Positions 26,242-34,689 of a DNA stretch of 64,000 bases are shown here, in pieces; positions within the stretch are counted from its first letter, which is position 1; each line of letters begins with the position of its first letter. Position numbers and translations under genes: made by a program. The notes beneath the pieces were generated by a model. The model made no database searches. It was given only the letters and a program-made list of their open reading frames with translations, and had not been told where the DNA came from. The stretch is from Cytophagales bacterium Alg240-R148 (lineage in GTDB: Bacteria; Bacteroidota; Bacteroidia; Cytophagales; Cyclobacteriaceae). The stretch lies in NCBI GenBank assembly GCA_900537185.1, contig LS999826.1, positions 733,521 to 797,520 on the forward strand, in the 5' to 3' direction.

Positions 26242-27681
26242 ATGGTCTTTAATTCCTTCGAATATGCAGTTTTTTTACCTGCTGTTTTTTTAATTTATTG
26301 GCTGTTATTCCGAAATAAAATGAGGGTGCAAAACTTACTCCTAGTAGGGGCAAGTTACTTGTTCTATGGCTGGTGGGATTGGCGGTTTTTAGGTTTGTTG
26401 CTCCTGAGTACTTCCGTTGATTTTTTTATTGGAAAAAGCATAGAGCAATCTAAAAATATAAGGCATAAAAAAACGCTGCTTTTTATAAGTTTGGGAGTTA
26501 ACCTTGGCGTTTTGGGCTTTTTTAAATATTACAATTTTTTTATAGACAATTTGGCAACGGCTTATAACTGGGCAGGCCATGATTTTAACCTTACTACTCT
26601 GCACATAATTTTACCTGTTGGGATAAGCTTTTACACCTTTCAAACCCTAAGTTATACACTCGATGTTTACAAAGGGAAAATCAAAGCCTCCAATGATTTC
26701 ATTTCATTTGCGGCTTTTGTAAGTTTCTTTCCTCAGTTGGTAGCAGGGCCTATAGAGCGTGCAACCAATTTACTGCCACAATTTCAGTCCAATAGAAAGT
26801 TTAGTTATGGCCAATCGGTTGACGGTTTGCGTCAAATTCTGTGGGGATTGTTCAAAAAAGTCATGATTGCCGACAATTGTGCTTTTTTAGTAAATGATAT
26901 TTTTAAAGGGTCTGAACATTATGGTGGTAGTACCTTAGCTATAGGAGCCATATTGTTTGCTTTTCAAATTTATGGGGACTTTTCAGGGTACTCCGACATT
27001 GCAATCGGTACCGCAAGGTTGTTTGGGTTTAACCTGATGCAAAATTTTAATTTCCCTTATTTTTCTAGGGATATAGCAGAATTTTGGAGGAAATGGCACA
27101 TTTCTTTGTCTACTTGGTTTAGAGATTATGTATACATTCCGTTGGGTGGAAGCCGAGTGAAAAAAGCGCGCAGAATAACCAATGTTATGGTGGTGTTTTT
27201 AATCAGTGGCTTCTGGCATGGAGCCAATTGGACATTTCTTGCCTGGGGTTTGCTGCATGCACTTATGTTTCTTCCTTTGTTGTTATTCAATAGAAATAGA
27301 AAAAATTTGGGCAGTGTGGCTACAACTGGCTTGGTTCCTAATTGGAAAGATTTGTTCTCTATGGTGCTCACCTTTAGCCTAACCACTTTTGCGTGGATAT
27401 TTTTTAGAGCAGAAACTATTGGACATGCTTTGGATTACGTTCGAAGAATTTTTTCTAAGTCATTGTTTTCTAGGCCGGAAGTGATGCTAGATAACAAAGT
27501 ACTTTTATTCTTTTGTTTCTTCCTTGTAATGGAGTGGGTTGGAAAGACAGAACAGTTTGCAATACAGAAAATTTTAATTAACAAACCACGTTCTATTAGG
27601 TGGCTGCTTTATGTGGGGTTAATAGTTGCCATCCTATTATATGGTGGAATTCAACAAGATTTTATTTATTTTCAGTTCTAA
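26242..27681 (+). CDS. MBOAT family O-acyltransferase (AlgI-like)
   Basis: A 479-residue inner-membrane protein with about ten hydrophobic helices. It has the AlgI/PatA-type core 'FPQLVAGPIERATNLLPQ', 'YGDFSGYSDIAIGTARLFG', 'FWRKWHISLSTWFRDYVYIPLGGSR' and the active-site histidine in 'ISGFWHGANWTFLAWG'. These proteins move acyl (often acetyl) groups across the membrane onto a polysaccharide or cell-wall polymer. The next gene overlaps its stop codon by one base and encodes an SGNH-like protein, the usual transfer partner. Target polymer unknown. Confidence 0.92.
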   Translation: MVFNSFEYAVFLPAVFLIYWLLFRNKMRVQNLLLVGASYLFYGWWDWRFLGLLLLSTSVDFFIGKSIEQSKNIRHKKTLLFISLGVNLGVLGFFKYYNFFIDNLATAYNWAGHDFNLTTLHIILPVGISFYTFQTLSYTLDVYKGKIKASNDFISFAAFVSFFPQLVAGPIERATNLLPQFQSNRKFSYGQSVDGLRQILWGLFKKVMIADNCAFLVNDIFKGSEHYGGSTLAIGAILFAFQIYGDFSGYSDIAIGTARLFGFNLMQNFNFPYFSRDIAEFWRKWHISLSTWFRDYVYIPLGGSRVKKARRITNVMVVFLISGFWHGANWTFLAWGLLHALMFLPLLLFNRNRKNLGSVATTGLVPNWKDLFSMVLTFSLTTFAWIFFRAETIGHALDYVRRIFSKSLFSRPEVMLDNKVLLFFCFFLVMEWVGKTEQFAIQKILINKPRSIRWLLYVGLIVAILLYGGIQQDFIYFQF

Positions 27682-28616
27682 TGGATCCGTTAAAAGCATT
27701 TATTAAAAAAGTCCTTCAATTTTGTTTGATCCCCTTGGGGATTATTGTTTTGGGTCTTTTATTGCCGGCAACCCCTCGCATGCAACATTCTATGTTTTTT
27801 TCAAAAAACTTGAAGGATGCTTTATTGATGAACACCCAAAGCCCAAGAATTATTTTTGTGGGAGGATCCAATTTAACCTTTGGCTTGAACAGCAAAATGT
27901 TTTCAGATTCATTAGGGTTGAATCCAATTAATACTGCAGTTGATGCTTCTATTGGGCTTCGGTTTATGTTAGACCAACAAAAGGATAAAATTAGAAAAGG
28001 AGATGCTGTTGTTGTTGTGGCTGAGTACAGCCAGTTTTATAAGGAGAATGACGATTGCAAACCCGAACTGGTAAGATCCATTTTAGATGTAAGCCCAAAA
28101 GAAATTGTTCACTTGAAACGCGCACAGTGGATAAATTTCATTAGCCAAGTCCCAAAATACTCGTTTTCAAAATTCCGACCACAAGAATACCTAAAGGTAA
28201 TAAGAGGGGATATTTATACCTTGGATGCTTTTAATGCCTATGGAGATGTCAGTGCTCACTGGAATTTACCCAACCGGAAGGTGGTGGCATATGGTGCAAG
28301 AGATTCTGTTGGTTATAATGAAAAGATGATGCTCGCCTTATTGGAATTTGAGGATGTCATTAAAACCAAAGGAGCAAAAATGTATGTGGGCTACCCTTGT
28401 TATCAATTTACCACCTACTCCAGACAGAAAAATTACATCAAAAAAATTGAATTGGAGTATAAGAAAATGGGATTTGAAGTGTTGGGCACCCCAGAAAGAT
28501 ATGTGTTGGAAGATAGTCTAATGTTCAACACCCCATACCACCCCAATAAAACTGGCTTGGACCTGCGCACCGCTCGCTTGATTCAGGACTACCGATTGGT
28601 TCTAAACAAACATTGA
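27681..28616 (+). CDS. Membrane-anchored SGNH-like protein, MBOAT partner
   Basis: A 311-residue protein with one N-terminal membrane helix (about 9-28) and an extracytoplasmic domain. 'PRIIFVGGSNLTFGLNSKMFSDSLG' resembles the first block of SGNH/DltD/AlgX-type domains (GGSN in place of GDS), and 'TPYHPNKTGLDLRTARL' resembles the C-terminal DxxH-like block, here with HPN. The ATG at 27681 overlaps the MBOAT stop codon (TAATG), so the two are translationally coupled. The likely role is final transfer or control of acylation of a surface polysaccharide. The motifs are degenerate, so enzymatic activity is uncertain. Confidence 0.75.
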   Translation: MDPLKAFIKKVLQFCLIPLGIIVLGLLLPATPRMQHSMFFSKNLKDALLMNTQSPRIIFVGGSNLTFGLNSKMFSDSLGLNPINTAVDASIGLRFMLDQQKDKIRKGDAVVVVAEYSQFYKENDDCKPELVRSILDVSPKEIVHLKRAQWINFISQVPKYSFSKFRPQEYLKVIRGDIYTLDAFNAYGDVSAHWNLPNRKVVAYGARDSVGYNEKMMLALLEFEDVIKTKGAKMYVGYPCYQFTTYSRQKNYIKKIELEYKKMGFEVLGTPERYVLEDSLMFNTPYHPNKTGLDLRTARLIQDYRLVLNKH

Positions 28617-28803
28617 GGTGTGTAGCGCATGCGCATGGTTTAATCCCCTAATTGGTGGAAGTTTTTTTTATGCTTATTTTTTTCCGTTGTTTTAGGATGG
28701 GAATCCATCTTTCGACTGCTTCATTGGTACTCCGGTCGAATGGTGCTTAGGTAAAAACCATGGTATTGAGTATATTTATTAAAGACCAAGTAGCCAACAC
28801 TAT

Positions 28804-30606
28804 ATGAGAATTGTTAAAGGAAGCGTACTATTGTTTTTTCTGTTTGTTGCTGGATTAACCCAGGCCCAAACAGATACTCTAAACACAGAGGATTCTTTGA
28901 TCAACAAAATCCAGGAAGTCCAAAAACTCTTTCAAGCATCCAAACAGCAAAATTATAAAGACTCTATAAAAAAGGAAACCCTCAAGCGGTCCTATGATTC
29001 TTTGAGACAATTTGAAGGGGGCAAAAAAGAAGCTTTAGTAAATGAATACAAAGAAATTGAAACGGAGGACTCTCTGCGGAAGGCCCAAATGCTTCTGGAA
29101 ATTGGATCTTTAAAGAGTTCTACCAAAGGATTTCCTGTGCTTTTTGAATCGGATACTTTGTTTTTATTTTTCACAAGGTTTGGGGCAGAAACTGCACAAG
29201 ATAGAGCAGCCCATACCACGGAGAAGTTAAAAGAAATATACAATGCTTTTACTTTCAATCCAGATTCGTTACTCACAGTGGATGCTACAAATTCAACGGA
29301 CATTGTATACAAAGGGAATATTGTCTCTAGTATTTCTGAAATAGATGCTTTGTGGCATTACCAGTCTAAATCAGTGCTGGCACAGGAGTATGTGGCCATC
29401 ATTAAGGAGGTAATTGCGAAAAAAAGAAGTGCCAATAGTGTTATTAAATTATTAGTAAGAATTGGGTTGGTAATTTTGGTTGTTGGAGGTATTTGGTTTT
29501 TAATCAGAATGATTGAAAAACTAAAATTGAAAGGGGAACTATATATAGAGCAAACCAAAGACAAATGGATCAAAGACCTATCTTATAAAGGGTATACTTT
29601 CTTAACGGCGGAGCAAGAACTTAATTTGGTTCATTTTTCTATAAAAGTTTTAAAATGGTTTTTGGTATTGCTTCTGTTGTATTTATTGCTGCCAATCGTA
29701 TTTAGCATTTTTCCATTTACACAAGGCTGGGCTTCCTATCTTTTTGGCCTTGTTTGGTCTCCATTTAAGGGCGTTTTTGTTGCGATTTGGAAATATTTAC
29801 CCAATTTAATAAGCATCCTAGTCATCGTTTTCGTGTTCCGGCATGGCATTCGATTTGTGAAATACATATTCCATGAAATTAAAATTGACAAGCTGAAAAT
29901 ATCTGGATTCCATTCCGATTGGGCAATGCCTACCTTCAGTATTGTTCGTTTTTTACTATTGGCATTTATGTTGGTGTTAATATTTCCATACTTGCCAGGG
30001 TCAGAATCCAACATATTCAAAGGAGTTTCAGTTTTTCTAGGGATTTTATTTTCCCTAGGTTCCTCAACTGCCATTGCCAATATGGTAGCAGGTCTGGTGA
30101 TTACCTATATGCGTCCTTTTAAAATAGGGGATCGGATTAAAGTAGGACAGATGACAGGAGATGTGGTGGAAAAAACAATGCTCGTTACTCGGTTGAGAAC
30201 AGTGAAGAATGAGGAAATTACCATTCCGAATGCTTCTATATTATCAGGCAATACCATCAATTACACTACCAATGCAACCAAGGAAGGTTTGATTCTACAC
30301 GTAACAGTAACCATTGGTTACGACGTACCTTGGAAACTAGTCCATAAGATATTATTGGAGGCAGCCAAACGAACAGAATGGATAGTGGAGAAGCCTGAAT
30401 CCTTTGTTTTTCAGACAAGTTTAGATGACTTTTACGTCTCTTATGAACTCAATGCTTTTACGAAAGAAGCAAGCAAACAAGGAAAAATATACTCCGATTT
30501 AAATCAAAATATTCAAGATTGTTTTAACGAAAATAAGGTAGAGATAATGTCGCCGCATTACCAAGCCAATCGAAACGGGGAAGAACCAACTATAACGGAA
30601 TCATAA
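28804..30606 (+). CDS. MscS-family mechanosensitive channel
   Basis: A 600-residue protein with a cleavable signal peptide (about 1-22, ending in TQAQ) and a periplasmic coiled-coil region (about 30-205). Membrane helices follow at about 218-236, 278-300, 320-348 and 375-395. The MscS core has the pore helix 'GILFSLGSSTAIANMVAGLVITY' (about 407-435), the beta domain 'IGDRIKVGQMTGDVVEKTMLVTRLRTVKNEEITIPNASI', and a C-terminal alpha/beta domain. It is larger than E. coli MscS, like the periplasmic-extended MscS homologues. It releases solutes upon membrane tension. The 188 bp leader contains GATGG-gaat-CCATC and TTCGAC...GTCGAA inverted repeats. Confidence 0.9.
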   Translation: MRIVKGSVLLFFLFVAGLTQAQTDTLNTEDSLINKIQEVQKLFQASKQQNYKDSIKKETLKRSYDSLRQFEGGKKEALVNEYKEIETEDSLRKAQMLLEIGSLKSSTKGFPVLFESDTLFLFFTRFGAETAQDRAAHTTEKLKEIYNAFTFNPDSLLTVDATNSTDIVYKGNIVSSISEIDALWHYQSKSVLAQEYVAIIKEVIAKKRSANSVIKLLVRIGLVILVVGGIWFLIRMIEKLKLKGELYIEQTKDKWIKDLSYKGYTFLTAEQELNLVHFSIKVLKWFLVLLLLYLLLPIVFSIFPFTQGWASYLFGLVWSPFKGVFVAIWKYLPNLISILVIVFVFRHGIRFVKYIFHEIKIDKLKISGFHSDWAMPTFSIVRFLLLAFMLVLIFPYLPGSESNIFKGVSVFLGILFSLGSSTAIANMVAGLVITYMRPFKIGDRIKVGQMTGDVVEKTMLVTRLRTVKNEEITIPNASILSGNTINYTTNATKEGLILHVTVTIGYDVPWKLVHKILLEAAKRTEWIVEKPESFVFQTSLDDFYVSYELNAFTKEASKQGKIYSDLNQNIQDCFNENKVEIMSPHYQANRNGEEPTITES

Positions 30607-30611
30607 TAACA

Positions 30612-30995
30612 TTAAACGAGTGGTTTGGAAGACAAAAGATGTTTTTGGAACCACAGTGTGGCAATGGATAGGGTGAGTAAAATTATATTCACTAAAATGG
30701 CCTCTCCTCTTTGAATGTGGGTGGCGATGGCGCCAACCATTACCAAGGCTAAAAAAATGGCAGAAATGGGAACGACGAAATAGAATTTCTTCAGTAACAA
30801 TGGGAGGGTCAAACCCAAAACCGCTAATAATTCAACCGATGCAATTAACTGGATCTGCAAAGCGGAAAAATCATTTACCCATGCCATGTTTGGTGTGCTG
30901 GCCAATTGATCGTAAGGCGTTATTAATTTTGATATGCTGGCACCCAAAAATGCCAGGCTCAATAAGCCTTGAACAATCCATGTAATAATTTTCAT
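30612..30995 (-). CDS. DoxX-like membrane protein
   Basis: A 127-residue four-helix membrane protein. 'ITWIVQGLLSLAFLGASISKLITPYDQLA' is the DoxX-type first helix with the conserved lysine, followed by 'QLIASVELLAVLGLTLPLLL' and two more helices. The ATG at 30995 is chosen; the frame extends 15 codons upstream from a non-ATG codon but lacks membrane character there. Family members are implicated in redox or quinone-linked functions; the role here is unknown. It is convergent with MscS (5 bp between stops). Confidence 0.8.
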   Translation of the reverse strand: MKIITWIVQGLLSLAFLGASISKLITPYDQLASTPNMAWVNDFSALQIQLIASVELLAVLGLTLPLLLKKFYFVVPISAIFLALVMVGAIATHIQRGEAILVNIILLTLSIATLWFQKHLLSSKPLV

Positions 30996-31116
30996 TTTGG
31001 GGTAGTTTTGTTTTACTATAATGTAAGAAAAAATTAACACAAAATTAAAAAAGTATAGTGTTTTCTTGTTATAGTTAAATAGTTAAATTGAAATATTTCA
31101 TTCTTTAGCCTATTGC

Positions 31117-31494
31117 TCACAGCTTTAAAATTTCAATGTCTTTCATAAATTTTGCAGTTAATTCTTTGGAAAATTTATGGATCACTTGCTGTTCGGCCTC
31201 GTCGATTTGTTCGGATGCGGCAGCCACTCTTTTCATAATGCTAATAAACTCCTTGTACTCTTGTCTTGGCCCTAATTTTTTACAGTAGTCCAAAACCTTT
31301 CTATAGGCTTGTTCTGGTGAGGTGTTTTTTGTCATTTCATAATAAAAAGACCATTTTATGGTCGAAGCCCAAGGATGTTCTGATAATATCTCATCCAACA
31401 TGGACATTTCCTCCTCTTGAATAATGCCATCCGCCTTGGCAATTACAAAAATGAGCTCTCCTAGTGTTTCATATAGTTTTTCTGAATTGGACAT
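31117..31494 (-). CDS. TerB-like domain protein
   Basis: A 125-residue helical cytosolic protein. 'ELIFVIAKADGIIQEEEMSMLDEILSEHPW' is the TerB opening with the acidic 'ADGxIxxEE' metal-binding-like loop, and 'RVAAASEQIDEAEQQVIHKFSKEL' repeats the second half. TerB domains were named for tellurite resistance but mostly occur in envelope-stress or unknown contexts. No other ter genes are near. Monocistronic, possibly with the DoxX gene 121 bp downstream. Confidence 0.75.
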   Translation of the reverse strand: MSNSEKLYETLGELIFVIAKADGIIQEEEMSMLDEILSEHPWASTIKWSFYYEMTKNTSPEQAYRKVLDYCKKLGPRQEYKEFISIMKRVAAASEQIDEAEQQVIHKFSKELTAKFMKDIEILKL

Positions 31495-31700
31495 AGATGA
31501 AAATTTAGAGGTGGGTTGATCGTATTAATTTACAAATTTATTTTGTTAAACGATATTCCCAGGGGATGGATTTTCAATCAATATTTTCTACAGATGGCGT
31601 TATATTTTTTTTAATAATATAATTTTTGAATAAAGGGTTGTAGTTTTATGGCTGATAAAAGTGGCTTGAAGGCCAGCTGTCCGTTGCATGAAAAAATAAT

Positions 31701-32675
31701 ATGAAACCCGAAAGCGTTAGTATTTCCGTTGTTATACCAAATTACAATGGCCAAAGCTTATTGGAGGCCAACTTACCATTGGTGTACCAAGCATTAGAAA
31801 GCTCAGGAATTGAAACCTATGAAGTTATTGTTGCGGATGATGCTTCACAAGATGGTTCCATAGAGTTTTTAAAAACGACCTACCCGAGTATAAAATTGGT
31901 TTTGAATACGACCAATACAGGTTTTTCAGGCAACACCAATTCAGGGGTAAAAGTGGCAGTACACGACCTTGTATTAATTCTGAATTCTGACGTTCAACTT
32001 TCTGAAAAGTTTTTTGTACCGCTGCTTCCGTTCTTTAAAGAAGAAACAACTTTTGGAGTAATGAGTAAAATTATTGGCGTTGCATCGGATGCCATTCAGG
32101 ATGGAGCAAAATACCCCAGTTATTCCTTTGCTGCAATTGGGTCCACCAAAAATTACTTAATAGAAGGCAATGAGTCTGCCTATACTTGGTTTCTTTCTGG
32201 AGCTAACGCCTTGGTGGACAGGAAGAAATTTATGGAATTGGGTGGTTTCAACGAGTTTTTTAATCCTTATTATGGGGAGGATGTGGACCTAGGGTTAAAT
32301 GCTTGGCGCCATGGTTTTAAATTGTACTATTGTGGTGCAGCTTATTGCAGGCATCCTCTATCTGTCACTATTAACAAAGAACCCAGCGAACGGGTGCAGT
32401 TAACAACCAAAAGGAACAAAATAATATTACATTTTCTGCACTTAGATGGCTTTGAATTGGAAGTGTTTCTCCTGCAATACCGGATAAAGGCAATTTTCAG
32501 ACTGTTGTCGGGTAATTCTTTTTACTGGAGGGCTTTTGATAACTTTAAAAGCCTTAAAAATGGGCTGGAACAAATGAAACGGTCCAGGCAAGCTGCTGGC
32601 CAAATAAGGCGTTTAAAAGACGTACAGATAACTATATTGCAACCTTTGCAAGAAAAAAAAATCCAAAAATTCTAA
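31701..32675 (+). CDS. Family 2 glycosyltransferase
   Basis: A 324-residue GT-A fold glycosyltransferase without membrane segments. 'SVVIPNYNGQSLLEANLPLV' begins the nucleotide-sugar-binding fold, 'VIVADDASQDGS' holds the conserved acidic pair, 'LVLILNSDVQLSE' supplies the metal-coordinating DxD-like site, and 'GGFNEFFNPYYGEDVDLGLNAWRHG' is the acceptor-side ED motif typical of rhamnosyl/GlcNAc-type GT2 enzymes. The substrate is not predictable. It is followed 69 bp later by a GNAT gene on the same strand. Confidence 0.9.
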   Translation: MKPESVSISVVIPNYNGQSLLEANLPLVYQALESSGIETYEVIVADDASQDGSIEFLKTTYPSIKLVLNTTNTGFSGNTNSGVKVAVHDLVLILNSDVQLSEKFFVPLLPFFKEETTFGVMSKIIGVASDAIQDGAKYPSYSFAAIGSTKNYLIEGNESAYTWFLSGANALVDRKKFMELGGFNEFFNPYYGEDVDLGLNAWRHGFKLYYCGAAYCRHPLSVTINKEPSERVQLTTKRNKIILHFLHLDGFELEVFLLQYRIKAIFRLLSGNSFYWRAFDNFKSLKNGLEQMKRSRQAAGQIRRLKDVQITILQPLQEKKIQKF

Positions 32676-32744
32676 ATATTAATACTTGTTACAAGTGTTT
32701 TAATCTCTTAAATTATTGCACCGTCAATAATAAATGAGCAAGAT

Positions 32745-33269
32745 ATGGACCTAGAGGTAAAGGTTGTTAAAGTGGACCCATCCGAGTGGAGCGTTCTTCG
32801 AGAACTTTCAATAGATACATTTAATACATCCTTTGCAGCCGAAAATGACCCTAGCAATATGAAGGCCTATTTGGATGTTTACATGAGTAAAACCCAAATC
32901 AAAAAAGAACTAGAACAAGAACATTCCTTCTTTTATTTTGCTAAGAAAGGGAAGAAAATATTGGGATACCTCAAACTAAATGTTGGTGCCCAACAATCGG
33001 AGTCTGTTTTAACCAATGCTTTAGAAATAGAAAGAATCTATATTTTAGAACAATACCAAGGGATGCAATTAGGTAAGTTGTTGTTGCAATTTGCTCAGGA
33101 CAAGGCAAAGGGGTGGCAAAAATCGGTTGTTTGGTTGGGTGTATGGGAACACAATACCAATGCAATTGAATTTTATAAGTATTTTGGGTTTGAAGCTTTT
33201 AACTCCCATTCATTCCGGTTAGGATCAGAAACTCAGACCGATCTATTAATGAAAAAAGAATTGGAATAA
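32745..33269 (+). CDS. GNAT family N-acetyltransferase
   Basis: A 174-residue cytosolic acetyltransferase. 'WSVLRELSIDTFNTSFA' is the N-terminal helix, 'GYLKLNVGA' a central strand, 'LEIERIYILEQYQGMQLGKLLLQFAQDKA' is motif A with Q-G-M-Q-L-G binding acetyl-CoA, and 'NAIEFYKYFGFEAF' is motif B. It resembles the PaiA/spermidine-acetyltransferase-like group, but the substrate is uncertain. An ACTTGT-T-ACAAGT dyad (32684-32696) lies 48 bp upstream. A strong terminator follows. Confidence 0.9.
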   Translation: MDLEVKVVKVDPSEWSVLRELSIDTFNTSFAAENDPSNMKAYLDVYMSKTQIKKELEQEHSFFYFAKKGKKILGYLKLNVGAQQSESVLTNALEIERIYILEQYQGMQLGKLLLQFAQDKAKGWQKSVVWLGVWEHNTNAIEFYKYFGFEAFNSHSFRLGSETQTDLLMKKELE

Positions 33270-33274
33270 GATAA

Positions 33275-33304
33275 AAAGCAGCTGCCTTTTGCAGCTGCTT
33301 TGAA
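33275..33304. terminator. Bidirectional terminator
   Basis: AAGCAGCTGC (33276-33285) and GCAGCTGCTT (33291-33300) form a perfect 10 bp stem with a CTTTT loop between convergent genes; an A-tract precedes and TTTGA follows. Confidence 0.75.
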
Positions 33305-33307
33305 TAA

Positions 33308-34246
33308 TCAGTTTTTGGTTACTAAATTTTGATTACTCACGATATGAGATTGTATGGTGCTTCGAATGGCTTGAATAGAAGTAATAGGGTCGTATTGTCC
33401 TTTTAACATCTCTTTTTCAAGGGCAAATAATCTTTGAAACAACAATTCACCATTTACTTTTGGGTTTAATTGCAAGGTGGTATGGCTGTCAAAAACTTCT
33501 GACCAAACCTGCCTCACATCTTGCCAGTATTGTTGGGTTTTGGCCCACCATTTTACAGCTGGCTGGCACCGGGATATATCGGTTTTTGTATAGGTGTTCA
33601 TTCCTTTTTCCTGTGCCAATAAGTGTTTGGTTCCGTTGGATTTAATGACTTTATTGTTGTTTTGCTCGTGCACCCATCCATTAGGAGTGGTTTCATGCCT
33701 GTTGCCCCTCTCCATGACGTTGTAATCACTTCTTTTGCTAAATTCTCTTCTAGGCAAAGGAGCATCCGTTGTACTCTCCCAATAGTGTTTGCCATCTACA
33801 TGTACCCAGGTAGCAGTTCCTTCGTACCTCGGGCTGTCATCTACTTGGTATACCTTTTGGGTCCATTGCCCTTTGGCGGTTTTTTTATCTATTTGAACAA
33901 ATTTCCAAGTGTTGTTGTGATCAAATTGAAAAAAATCTGTGTTTTCAAACAACCAATCTTGCCTCCAGTGCTTAATAATAACGGCATCGTTGATAACCAA
34001 TAAGTGTTGGATTACGATTTTGTTGGGTTCCACAGATATTGGAAAAACATATTCTAAAGCACCGGATTTATAGTTGTCGTGGAAACTGTAGTTTTCATCT
34101 GGTGAAAACGTTTCTGCGTAATTAAAAGTTATGTCATAACAACCGCACATGGCCAAAATGGACTCGGCGTCTTGTTTTTTCTTTTTTTGTGCATTCGCAG
34201 AGAAACTAATGGCAAAGGCCATTAAAAGGATAACAGGTAATTTCAT
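33308..34246 (-). CDS. DUF6607-like secreted protein of the haem locus
   Basis: A 312-residue exported protein with a signal peptide ending SANAQ (about residue 19). After a basic KKKK stretch it has 'CGCYDITFNYAETFSPDENYSFHDNY', many Trp/Tyr residues, 'GQWTQKVYQVDDSPRYEGTATWVHVDGKHYWES' and 'DAPLPRREFSKRSDYNVM'. I recognise this as a DUF6607-type protein, a family I associate with HmuY-type haem operons; the name is given with moderate confidence. It is last in the operon and overlaps the DoxX gene by 4 nt. A periplasmic or surface role in haem handling is inferred from context. Confidence 0.7.
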   Translation of the reverse strand: MKLPVILLMAFAISFSANAQKKKKQDAESILAMCGCYDITFNYAETFSPDENYSFHDNYKSGALEYVFPISVEPNKIVIQHLLVINDAVIIKHWRQDWLFENTDFFQFDHNNTWKFVQIDKKTAKGQWTQKVYQVDDSPRYEGTATWVHVDGKHYWESTTDAPLPRREFSKRSDYNVMERGNRHETTPNGWVHEQNNNKVIKSNGTKHLLAQEKGMNTYTKTDISRCQPAVKWWAKTQQYWQDVRQVWSEVFDSHTTLQLNPKVNGELLFQRLFALEKEMLKGQYDPITSIQAIRSTIQSHIVSNQNLVTKN

Positions 34247-34689
34247 GATGGTAAAATTTTATAATTAAAGAATACTGGTTTAAGTTTTTTGTAGGACATG
34301 GTGATTATGAACACATTGCCAACGAGGTACAGGCCGGTCATCCACAATTCGCCGGTTTCATGTGGCTCTAAAAACAGATGAAAAAGAAAAATATTGAGAC
34401 AAATGGGCAACAATATAAAAGCGCCTAAAAGCGCTAACACCTGGGTCAATAGCAGCAATCCTCCTGTAATTTCTAGCACGCCTAAAAAGGGCCAGAAATA
34501 ACCAGTTTGTTTCATACCTCCAATAAAGGATTTAATCTTTTTTTTGTTGTCCGGTTCAGGTACAGAGGCTTCTGTTGTATGTTTTCTTGGGGTCTTATCA
34601 AATTTTTTTATCCCTCCATATACAAACAACAAACCTAGAGCCACCCGAGTAAGCACCAATAGAGCTAGTCGAATTTTTTTATTTTTCAT
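34243..34689 (-). CDS. DoxX family membrane protein in the haem operon
   Basis: A 148-residue protein with four membrane helices. 'LALLVLTRVALGLLFVYGGIKKFDKTP' is the DoxX first helix with conserved basic residues, followed by a hydrophilic loop, 'FWPFLGVLEITGGLLLLTQV', 'ALLGAFILLPICLNIFLFHLFL' and a last helix near 'LYLVGNVFIITMSY'. It overlaps the HmuY gene upstream and the DUF6607-like gene downstream by 4 nt each, showing translational coupling. A role in haem or redox handling at the inner membrane is inferred from position. Confidence 0.8.
   Translation of the reverse strand: MKNKKIRLALLVLTRVALGLLFVYGGIKKFDKTPRKHTTEASVPEPDNKKKIKSFIGGMKQTGYFWPFLGVLEITGGLLLLTQVLALLGAFILLPICLNIFLFHLFLEPHETGELWMTGLYLVGNVFIITMSYKKLKPVFFNYKILPS

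Noticed and set aside
31117-31494. Tellurite-resistance operon based on the TerB-like gene
   Set aside because: No terC, terD or terZ neighbours; the domain alone does not support resistance.
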